From the NCBI GenBank assembly GCA_040235375.1, contig JBECKQ010000012.1, forward strand, positions 1 through 31,518: 31,518 nt of DNA. Direction: 5' to 3'. The notes below the pieces were generated by a model. It did no database searches, was not told the DNA's origin, and was given only the letters and a program-made list of their open reading frames with translations. Shown here in pieces: positions 24,847 to 31,518 of this stretch (positions are counted from its first letter, which is position 1; every line of letters begins with the position of its first letter). This DNA is from JBECKQ01 sp040235375 (GTDB lineage Bacteria; Planctomycetota; Phycisphaerae; UBA1845). The translations under genes and the position numbers were made by a program.

Positions 24847-27800
24847 TTACGGCTCCAGCGTGGCGCGAACATCGGGCAGCGGTTTGCCGTCTTCGTCCTC
24901 GACGTGCACGCTGAAGCCCCACATGCCGCCGCCCTGGCTGATCTTCAGCAGCAGCTTGTTCGCGCCCTTCCTCAGGTGGACCGGCACGCGGTCCTCCTTC
25001 GGCGTGTAGGGCCGGCCGACGTCGTGGCGATACACCTCTTCGTCGTTCAGCCACACGGCCTCGCCGTCGTCGCTGCCGATGGCCAGTACGACGTCGCGCT
25101 CCTCGGGCGACTGCAGATACACCAGCGCGTACGCGACGGCATTCAGGTAGTAATCGCCGAAGATCTTGTGGAACTCGATGTAGTTCTCGTCCGTGGCTTC
25201 GGTGTCTGCCGTGATCTGCCGTTCGACGCGCTGCCACTTGATCGTCTTGCCGTCCTTGCCCTCGTATTCGGCCGACAGGTCGAGCGTGCTTTCCGGTGGA
25301 AACACCTGCTGCAGGCGATCGTCATCCGGGGCGTCGAACGGGCCGACGATCCACCAGCGATTGATCGACGGCAGAATCACGACGTCCAGTGGAATGTGCA
25401 GTTGCACGTGGGGCGCGCCGATCTGGACATCGGCACGGAGGATGGATGTCTGCGGCCGGCCGCTCGGGCTCAACGTGGTTTCGAACGTGATGGGCGCATC
25501 GCCCAGCTTGTCGAACTGCCACTCGCTCTTGCCGTCGAAGGCGTAATTGGCCGGATCGCTCAAGCTGACCCGCGCCGTCACGTCCTTGAGCTCGCTCATG
25601 ACCGGCTGCACGCTCAGCGTTCCGTTCACGCGAAGCTCCGGCTCGCCCGGCGCGGCGGCCTTCACGCGTAATCGCGCCGTGAGGCCGAGCAACTGAACGA
25701 GGGCGTGGCGTTCGGTCGTCTCATCCAATCCCAGTCGCGGTATCAACTGCATCAGCCCACGGGCACTCCCGTCTATTAACTTCTGCCCGTCCCGGGGTCT
25801 CTTCTGCCTGAACAGCGTGTGAGATGACAACGCCGTGTTGATCCGCTCGACCGCGTCCACGGCCGCCTTCTCACTCGACGCGCCCGCGGCCTTGATGACG
25901 TCGCGACCGATCTGCCGCACCAATGCAAGCCGACCGCGCAGGCCGGCCTGAATGACCGCCGCGTCACTCTCTGCGAGCTTCTTGCGAACGGCGACCTCGA
26001 TCTGCTCGTCCGGCGATTCACGTCTGACGCGAATGACAATCGAAAGACTGCCATCGTCGTACCACCAGTCACCTTTGTTCGGCGCACCGGCCTTGATGGC
26101 CTCCCCGTTGACGAGCACGTCCTTCGGCGGCCACGTGTCGTGCAAATGGATCTCGAACGTGCGGGCCCGCTCCATCCCCTTGAACCGACCCGCCGTCGGC
26201 TCGATGACGACCTCTGTCGCGTCCGGCCCCGAGGTCTGCGATACCGGCGTCCAGGCGCACTGGTGCTTCAGGTAGCCTGTCGAAACGCCGTCGTCTTCAT
26301 AGACGCGCGTGCGACCCTCCTCGCCGGGAAAGACATGCAGCACGAGCGGGTCGGTCCATGCGTCGCGTGCTCGGTGAATCTTCGCCGCGGCGGGAATGAC
26401 GGCGCCGCCGCGCACGAACAGCGGGATTTCATCAAGGGCGACGAGCAGGGAAACCTCCCGTGGGCCCTGCCACGACCGGCCCGAGAACCAGTTCCCCCAG
26501 GTTCCGGGAGGCAGCCATACCGTCACCTCGGCCCGGTCGCTGATTCTGCTGGCCGGCGTCACCACCGGCGCCACGAGCAGGTCTGGCCCGAAGAGGTATT
26601 CGTCAGGGTGTTGGTACGCCGCATCGATGTCCGGCCACTCGTAGTACAGCGGGCTGCACAGCGGAACGGCGGTGTCGTAGCAGCGGCGGGCGGCCGTGTA
26701 GATGTACGGCAGGAGTTGATAGCGCAGATCGAACGCCTCGCGCATCGCCAGGAAGTTCTCCTGCGGGAACTTCCAGATTCGCCGCTCGGCGTCCTCCCGG
26801 TGCGTCGTGTGCGTGCGCAGCACGGGGCTGAAGGCGCCGAACTGCACCCACCGCGTGTACAGCTCCGGCCCCACCGGGCCCGGCTGGTGCCCGCCGATGT
26901 CGTGGCTCCAGTAATCAAAGCACACGTTGCCCGCCGTGGCCGTGAAATACGGCTGGAAAGCGAGCGACGACCAGTTGCTGAACGTGTCGCCCGAGAACCC
27001 GATCTCGTATCGGTGATTGCCCAAGCCGCCCCACCGGCTGAAGATCAAGGGCCGCTTGTCGCCGCGGTCCTTGTTGCGCTCCATGTCCGTCCATTGGAGA
27101 CGGTTCAGCCACCACAGCGGGTCAAGACCGGGCATGCGGCTCTGTTCCCCCTGCTGCCAGTCGATCCACCAGAAGTCCACGCCCATACTCTCCTTGGGAT
27201 GCAGCAGGAGCTTGAAGTAGTTGCTCATGAACTTCGGATCGGTGCAGTCGAACGGGATGCGCTTGGTCTTGTCCGGATCGAGGCCCATCGCGTTGGCAAA
27301 ATCGCGAAACGCCGCCTCGTGGTCGCCGACACCGTCGTGCGGGTGGAGGTTGAGCGTCGTTTGCAGATGGTGATCGTCGACCCACTTGAGGAAGGCGGCC
27401 GGATCGGGGAAGTACCGCGGATCCCACGTAAAGCCCGTCCAGCCGGGCAGGTGCCAGCCCATGTCGATCACGAGCACGTCGAGCGGTACGTCGTGCTCGC
27501 CGAACTCGCCGACCAGCGCCTTGAGCTGCTGGTCGGTATACGACCAGTACCGCGACCACCACGACCCGAACACGTATCGCGGCGGAAGGGGAATCCTGCC
27601 GGCGACACGCGTGAAGTCGGCGAGGGCGCGGAGGTAATCGTGACCGTAACCGAAGAAGTACCAGTCGACGTTGTCGTTTTCCGGCCGCGGCGCCACCCAA
27701 GCGGGCTTGGCATCGGTGAAGACCGGCCGCTGCGAATCGTCCACGAGGGTCCAGCCGTCACGGCTGAGCAGGCCCGGCTCGAGCGTGGTGGCCCCGGAAA

Positions 27801-28227
27801 CGCCGTCCAGCGTTCGCGTCGTTCCGTGCAGGTTGCCCGTGTCCGGCGCGCCCGGCTTCCAGACGGCCGCGTTGCCGCCGACGTTCAAGTGGACATTCAG
27901 GTTGTCCGGCGAGAAGCGGCCGCCATCCTCCTTGTAACGCAGAATGAGCTCACCCGTATCGATGAGCAGCCATCCCTGCTCGTGCCGCGTCTCGTACTTC
28001 GGTACCGGGAGCCGACGGTTGATGAAGACCAGCGAGGCGCGATCCTCGAATCGCGCGTCGGGCGACCACTCCATGCGGATCATGGCCGGCGTGAGCACGG
28101 TGAACCGCGCCTGGCCGGTCGTCACGATTGCGTTGGGCGCGGCCACGGGGTCAGCCTGTTGCACCGCTGTTCCATCCTCCAGGACAGCCGACATCGCCAG
28201 TAGTGCGGCGCAGAGCGGCACCCACAT
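24847..28227 (-). CDS. Secreted glycoside hydrolase family 31 with extended C-terminus
   Basis: This 1126-residue alpha-glycosidase family protein has an N-terminal hydrophobic segment (MWVPLCAALLAMSAVL) that looks like a signal peptide. The GH31 N-terminal beta domain spans about 35-195. The barrel spans about 210-530, with the catalytic nucleophile Asp356 in FWWIDWQQGE and the acid/base Asp414 in FSGDTFSNW. Beta domains follow up to about 700. Family members cleave alpha-glucosides, alpha-xylosides or related bonds; the exact substrate is not clear. About 400 further residues follow: a helical stretch (about 735-830), a beta region, and a C-terminal block with GSDDGEAVWLNDEEVYRH, which resembles the PA14/galactose-binding-like modules of planctomycete enzymes. 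ATG 28227 follows AGGAGG (28237-28242) at 9 nt. The SGNH hydrolase gene ends 102 bp upstream, so an operon is likely. Confidence 0.88.
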   Translation of the reverse strand: MWVPLCAALLAMSAVLEDGTAVQQADPVAAPNAIVTTGQARFTVLTPAMIRMEWSPDARFEDRASLVFINRRLPVPKYETRHEQGWLLIDTGELILRYKEDGGRFSPDNLNVHLNVGGNAAVWKPGAPDTGNLHGTTRTLDGVSGATTLEPGLLSRDGWTLVDDSQRPVFTDAKPAWVAPRPENDNVDWYFFGYGHDYLRALADFTRVAGRIPLPPRYVFGSWWSRYWSYTDQQLKALVGEFGEHDVPLDVLVIDMGWHLPGWTGFTWDPRYFPDPAAFLKWVDDHHLQTTLNLHPHDGVGDHEAAFRDFANAMGLDPDKTKRIPFDCTDPKFMSNYFKLLLHPKESMGVDFWWIDWQQGEQSRMPGLDPLWWLNRLQWTDMERNKDRGDKRPLIFSRWGGLGNHRYEIGFSGDTFSNWSSLAFQPYFTATAGNVCFDYWSHDIGGHQPGPVGPELYTRWVQFGAFSPVLRTHTTHREDAERRIWKFPQENFLAMREAFDLRYQLLPYIYTAARRCYDTAVPLCSPLYYEWPDIDAAYQHPDEYLFGPDLLVAPVVTPASRISDRAEVTVWLPPGTWGNWFSGRSWQGPREVSLLVALDEIPLFVRGGAVIPAAAKIHRARDAWTDPLVLHVFPGEEGRTRVYEDDGVSTGYLKHQCAWTPVSQTSGPDATEVVIEPTAGRFKGMERARTFEIHLHDTWPPKDVLVNGEAIKAGAPNKGDWWYDDGSLSIVIRVRRESPDEQIEVAVRKKLAESDAAVIQAGLRGRLALVRQIGRDVIKAAGASSEKAAVDAVERINTALSSHTLFRQKRPRDGQKLIDGSARGLMQLIPRLGLDETTERHALVQLLGLTARLRVKAAAPGEPELRVNGTLSVQPVMSELKDVTARVSLSDPANYAFDGKSEWQFDKLGDAPITFETTLSPSGRPQTSILRADVQIGAPHVQLHIPLDVVILPSINRWWIVGPFDAPDDDRLQQVFPPESTLDLSAEYEGKDGKTIKWQRVERQITADTEATDENYIEFHKIFGDYYLNAVAYALVYLQSPEERDVVLAIGSDDGEAVWLNDEEVYRHDVGRPYTPKEDRVPVHLRKGANKLLLKISQGGGMWGFSVHVEDEDGKPLPDVRATLEP

Positions 28228-28329
28228 GTCTGCAAACCTCCTCTTCGCTGACTCGAGCCAAGTTTACGAAAATCCCTCTCCCGCCCCTGAGCGGGTATCG
28301 AGCATCCGAACGCGACCGGGCCATCGCGA

Positions 28330-30465
28330 TCATTCCGCGGCCAGGCCGAACTTCTTCAGTATACGGCCGCGTTCGCGGAGCACTAGCGGGTCGCTGGTCG
28401 GCTGGGCAAGGAAGGCTCGCGCCCGATCGGCGTGTCCGGTCTTGAGGTACGAATCAGCAAGACCTTCAGCCACCATGAGCCATTCTGCTCCGTGGACGTA
28501 CGGCGCGGCAGCAGCCAGATGCTCAATTGCGCGGTCATTATCCCCCACGAGATTGTACGCCAACCCGAGGTGACGGTGGAGCTGCGGACTGATCACGCCC
28601 GTCGCTCGAGCCAGTTCCTGCCCGTCGTGAAGGAGTTGGCGGGCAAGCGCGAAATCTTCATGACGAAGGGGCGAGTGCTCGTGCTGGCGGCAGGTGATTG
28701 CCTTCCAGGTCAGCTCGAGATTCCACAGGGAGAAACGAGATACGTTGTGCCTCGCGATCATGAACAAGGGGTCCGCCGCGGCGAAATCCCCCTTCGCCAT
28801 GAGCGCCGCACCAACAACGCCCGTGATGGGACGCGTGTATACGCCGTGCTGGGCGGAGTCGCACCAATACTCGATCGCGCGAAGCTCCTGGTCGCTCAAG
28901 CGGGCCTCGAAGTCGGAGCATTGCTGTTGCCGCGAGGACCTCGCCGCCGGATTGCTCCGGGAGTAGAACGGGGCGTCGAACAGATTCAACATGCGATGGT
29001 CGACGGCATAGGCATCGTACTTGTTCGCCCCGAGCCGGACGGCGTACTCATTCCACGGCGGCAGGCTTGAAATGGCACGCTGCTCGACGGTGAGCGGCGC
29101 CGGGAGCTTCTCCATCGCTTGCAGCCACGTTCTCGCAATGAGAGCTTGCCCCTTCAAGGTGGGGTGAACGTGGTCGTCCATGAGTTCCCAGCCGATGGCC
29201 CCGCTGGGGCTGGCGTCGCGAAAGGCCTTCGCGAGGTCGCTGAGAATCGCACCCGAGTTCTCGGCGACTCGACGCACGACGTCGCTGGCGGCGCTGGGGG
29301 CGCGCCACGGCATGGTGTCGAGGTCTTTCGCACGCACGTAGTGCGCGGCGGCCTCGTCATCGCGGCCGAGGGCCGTCAGGCATCGGCCCATCAGGTATTG
29401 GAGCGCGGCACGGTTGTCATACAGATCCGCGGCCGCCGTGGCTGCCGCCAGAGCCGCTTCCGGGTCCTGCGGCAGGAGCTTCTTCGCCTGCGCAAGGTGC
29501 TCTTCATAGCGGGCGAGTTGGTCGGATGCCAACCGCGGGGCCGTATCTTCGCCCAGGGGAGCCAGATCGCGTTCGTTGGCCGGCAGCGTACAGAGGATGA
29601 TCGGAATGTTGCGAGACTTGCACATCTCGACCATCTCGGTGAGGTGGTTCTCCAGATTGCGCATCGCCGCCGACCGTCGCGCGTCGTCCGGATCGATCTG
29701 GCTGTCGGCGACCACGGCTTCCATGAGCGTCCTGTTTTCGGATCCCTCGATCTGCTGCGCCTCTTCGCGCGTGGTCAGGTCATTGATCCACTGCACGAGC
29801 GCCGACCGCCGGGCGAATCGAACCAGCCGCATCATCCCCGTGGAACGGCCGAAGGCGTGCACCGAGGCTACGCCGTGGGCGCCGTAGAACTCGTTGTTGC
29901 CGCTGTAGACGATGACCAGGTCCGGATCGTATTTGACGGCCTCGTCGAGAATGTACATCACCGGGAAGCTGGCAATCGCGGTGGTGCCGAAGTTCAGGAC
30001 TTCGACATTACGCCGCGGCCACACGTCGCCGAGCATCGCCTGCAGAAATGAGGTGGCCGCCAGCGCCGGCGGCTGCGGGTAGCCGCGCATGGCCGATCCA
30101 CCCAGGGCGAAGATGCGGATCGTTCCCTTCGGCTTGGGGTATACGAACACCTGTTCGACCATGCCGCCGACGACGGTGAGGTTCTTGAAAAAGAAGGTGC
30201 TGATTCCCGGCGGGTGACTGGCGACATAGGTGCGCCCATCGACCGTCTGCGGCTCCCTGAGCACCGGCGGGTATCCGCCATAGCCCTCGAAGCGACAGAC
30301 GATCTCCGCGATCACAAACGGCGAGAAGGCCACGGCAAGGGCGACAAGGCGAAAAAGCCAGCGGCGACGCCTCGAGATGCTTCTTGCTGGCGGCTTTGCC
30401 GCCGTCGCCTGCTCACTTCTCGCAGCCTTCTTTCGCACTGGCCTCACACTCTCTTCGCGGAGCAC
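28330..30465 (-). CDS. Membrane-anchored SGNH/GDSL hydrolase with TPR segments
   Basis: This protein of about 711 residues has one membrane helix (about 37-57), then an SGNH hydrolase-like domain. Block I is ALGGSAMRGYP (nucleophile Ser124), block II is VLNFGTTAI (Gly160), block III is YSGNNEFYG (Asn190 or Asn191), and block V is DDHVHPTLKG (Asp431, His434). Between blocks III and V lies a helical, TPR-like insert (about 312-385). The C-terminus has more TPR-like helices (about 545-705). Ester or acetyl removal from an extracellular glycan is a typical role for this fold; the partner is unknown. The start is uncertain: GTG 30465 has no strong ribosome site, and GTG codons at residues 7 and 10 are alternatives. 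It sits between the PEP-CTERM terminator and the GH31 gene. Confidence 0.78.
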   Translation of the reverse strand: MLREESVRPVRKKAARSEQATAAKPPARSISRRRRWLFRLVALAVAFSPFVIAEIVCRFEGYGGYPPVLREPQTVDGRTYVASHPPGISTFFFKNLTVVGGMVEQVFVYPKPKGTIRIFALGGSAMRGYPQPPALAATSFLQAMLGDVWPRRNVEVLNFGTTAIASFPVMYILDEAVKYDPDLVIVYSGNNEFYGAHGVASVHAFGRSTGMMRLVRFARRSALVQWINDLTTREEAQQIEGSENRTLMEAVVADSQIDPDDARRSAAMRNLENHLTEMVEMCKSRNIPIILCTLPANERDLAPLGEDTAPRLASDQLARYEEHLAQAKKLLPQDPEAALAAATAAADLYDNRAALQYLMGRCLTALGRDDEAAAHYVRAKDLDTMPWRAPSAASDVVRRVAENSGAILSDLAKAFRDASPSGAIGWELMDDHVHPTLKGQALIARTWLQAMEKLPAPLTVEQRAISSLPPWNEYAVRLGANKYDAYAVDHRMLNLFDAPFYSRSNPAARSSRQQQCSDFEARLSDQELRAIEYWCDSAQHGVYTRPITGVVGAALMAKGDFAAADPLFMIARHNVSRFSLWNLELTWKAITCRQHEHSPLRHEDFALARQLLHDGQELARATGVISPQLHRHLGLAYNLVGDNDRAIEHLAAAAPYVHGAEWLMVAEGLADSYLKTGHADRARAFLAQPTSDPLVLRERGRILKKFGLAAE

Positions 30466-30550
30466 TCGCCGTCCGGGTCAGCTCGGATCAACAGGGGGCA
30501 TTATCCGTGGACCGAGGCCTCTCCACCAGCCAGCTCGATACCCGCGGGAT

Positions 30551-30596
30551 GCAAAAGCAAACGGGCGAGCCACCGCGCAGCGCGGCGGCTCACCCG
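30551..30596 (-). terminator. Intrinsic terminator of the PEP-CTERM gene
   Basis: Read on the minus strand, 30596-30562 folds into a 16-bp stem with a 3-nt loop. The two non-Watson-Crick positions are G-U wobbles on this strand but A-C mismatches on the other, which assigns the strand. TTTGCTTTTGC follows directly. It lies 55 bp after the PEP-CTERM stop and ahead of the SGNH gene, which should separate the two transcripts. Confidence 0.75.
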
Positions 30597-30651
30597 CTCA
30601 ATCTGCAAACAATACTTCGGACTGGTCCCGAGGGGCCGGTCCCCCGCTCAC

Positions 30652-31374
30652 TTACCGACGGCGGAGCAGGGCCAGGGCCCCGAGTCCGAGCAGGCACACC
30701 GTGGCCGGCTCAGGCACAACGTCGACCTTGATCGTCCCTTCGTAGGCGTTGATCCACAGGCGCGCAGTGGGATTGTCGACCGTGACGTCGAAGCCGAAGT
30801 TGTCGGAATTCACGTTCCGGCTGTTGCCGCCGATCGAATCCCAAGAGCCGTCGCCCTCAACGCGTAAGACGGCCTTCCAGTCGTAGTGCCCCGCGGGCAG
30901 GTTCGCTGCCTCGTACATGTACAGGCCGCCACCCATGTCACCCATTTGCGTCACCGCGCTGTACGGATCCCAGTCCGAGCCGCCGACTTCGCTTTGGAAG
31001 CTGCCGGTCGCGATCCAGGGTATCGACGTGTCTTCGTAGGCGACGCCGACGCGGTTGACCGTCGGGAACCAGCCGTCCGCGTAAGTGTTGGTGTCAAGGC
31101 TCAGGGTGTTGCCACCGGCCGGATCCTGGGTGACCCACTCGTTGCCGGATCCCCACACCTTGCTGTTCCAGTCGCCGGGAACGGACAGGATGTCAAACCG
31201 CGTGGACGCATCCGAGTCGACGAAACCCGTCCAGGTGTACGCCCAGATCCCTCCGCCCATGTCGCTCATCAAGGTGTTGAAGTCCCACCCATTCGGCTCA
31301 CCGGGACTGGCGAAGTCCGCGAGGGCCGGAGCGGCCATCAGCATGACTGCCACAAGAGCAACAGTTCGTTTCAT
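30652..31374 (-). CDS. PEP-CTERM secreted protein with tandem X25-like modules
   Basis: This 240-residue exported protein has a signal peptide (MKRTVALVAVMLMAAPALA). The C-terminal sorting signal is VPEPATVCLLGLGALALLRRR: the PEP box at 221-223, a hydrophobic helix and a basic end, as recognised by exosortase. The mature part is two related halves, about 21-112 and 120-217, each with a DMGGG(I/L)(W/Y)xY block (38-45 and 146-153). The second half, with TGSFQSEVGGSDWDP and later LPAGHYDWKAVL, resembles the X25 module of amylopullulanases, a starch-enzyme-associated beta-sandwich. AAGGAG (31382-31387) lies 7 nt before ATG 31374. It may bind or display alpha-glucan near the GH31 enzyme; this is inference. 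It has its own terminator. Confidence 0.82.
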   Translation of the reverse strand: MKRTVALVAVMLMAAPALADFASPGEPNGWDFNTLMSDMGGGIWAYTWTGFVDSDASTRFDILSVPGDWNSKVWGSGNEWVTQDPAGGNTLSLDTNTYADGWFPTVNRVGVAYEDTSIPWIATGSFQSEVGGSDWDPYSAVTQMGDMGGGLYMYEAANLPAGHYDWKAVLRVEGDGSWDSIGGNSRNVNSDNFGFDVTVDNPTARLWINAYEGTIKVDVVPEPATVCLLGLGALALLRRR

Positions 31375-31392
31375 TTCCGCACTCCTTTCGAG

Positions 31393-31408
31393 AGCATTCC
31401 AGAATGCT
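31393..31408. promoter_or_regulatory. Perfect 16-bp palindrome in PEP-CTERM leader
   Basis: AGCATTC (31393-31399) and GAATGCT (31402-31408) form a perfect inverted repeat with a 2-bp centre, 5 bp upstream of the AAGGAG site of the PEP-CTERM gene. The spacing suits a dimeric regulator or a leader element. The 2-nt loop is too tight for a stable full RNA hairpin, so a DNA operator is the better reading. No promoter was recognised nearby. Confidence 0.4.
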
Positions 31409-31518
31409 TAAGCCGGACGCGAACCTCTTCGACCTTCGCCGGCACCACGGGCCTCCCGGTCCGCTGTGCACAAGTGCCAGCGATTGTCACCTCCTGACCC
31501 GCTTCCGGATTCCCAGAA

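Noticed and set aside
26140..28203. A 687-codon plus-strand frame opposite GH31
   Set aside because: The GH31 catalytic motifs lie on the minus strand; the plus-strand product is low-complexity and arginine/valine-rich.
31371..31518. An open minus-strand frame from the window edge that ends by overlapping the PEP-CTERM start
   Set aside because: About 48 codons with mixed third-position GC (roughly 60 percent by my count, lower than in neighbouring genes) and no recognisable family. It runs through the palindrome and ribosome site of the next gene. It could be the tail of an upstream gene, but this cannot be supported without the flanking sequence.

Overview
The window looks like chromosome from a Planctomycetota bacterium, probably Phycisphaerae-like. 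I base this on gene content, not on any marker tree: a high-GC genome, a futalosine-pathway menaquinone gene, an ECF sigma factor overlapping a large Ser/Thr kinase with TPR repeats, small membrane proteins ending in a CPHC...CPEC zinc ribbon, a PEP-CTERM secreted protein, and a dense set of secreted proteins. No rRNA, tRNA, CRISPR array, prophage or intact insertion sequence is visible. Very long antisense ORFs (up to 950 codons) are high-GC shadows and are not annotated.

Left part (1-7789, + strand). A non-coding stretch (1-353) carries two inverted copies of a roughly 31-nt REP-like hairpin element. It is followed by mqnE (menaquinone) and a 6-phosphofructokinase. A clear sigma70-type promoter then precedes a three-gene unit, prkA - yeaH/yhbH - spoVR. 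This is the widespread kinase/VWA-like/SpoVR trio, here in a genome with no visible reason to sporulate.

Middle part (7790-21029, + strand). A possible transposase scar is followed by a DUF5658-like membrane protein, an ECF sigma factor translationally coupled to a 1109-residue membrane Ser/Thr kinase, an exported proline-iminopeptidase-like hydrolase, and two tandem paralogous zinc-ribbon membrane proteins. Next is a tightly coupled PadR regulator - ABC ATPase - FtsX-type permease cassette. The PadR gene has a promoter overlapping a perfect palindrome and appears to start at a CTG codon. A polytopic glycosyltransferase-like membrane protein closes this part.

Right part. A hotdog thioesterase (- strand) and trmO (+ strand) are divergent. 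A 12-bp hairpin separates trmO from a run of four - strand genes for exported or membrane proteins (22325-31374). In transcription order they are: a PEP-CTERM protein with two tandem domains, the second resembling the X25 module of amylopullulanases, closed by its own terminator; a membrane-anchored SGNH hydrolase with a TPR-like insert between its catalytic blocks; a 1126-residue GH31 glycosidase with an extended C-terminus; and a PQQ-type beta-propeller protein with a cadherin/Ig-like tail. The GH31 enzyme beside the X25-like protein suggests, by inference only, extracellular handling of alpha-glucan.

I saw no obvious new defence or mobile system. The best leads are the REP-like pair with compensatory stem changes, the PadR control region and its CTG start, the tandem zinc-ribbon paralogues, and the domain architectures of the right-hand secreted cluster.
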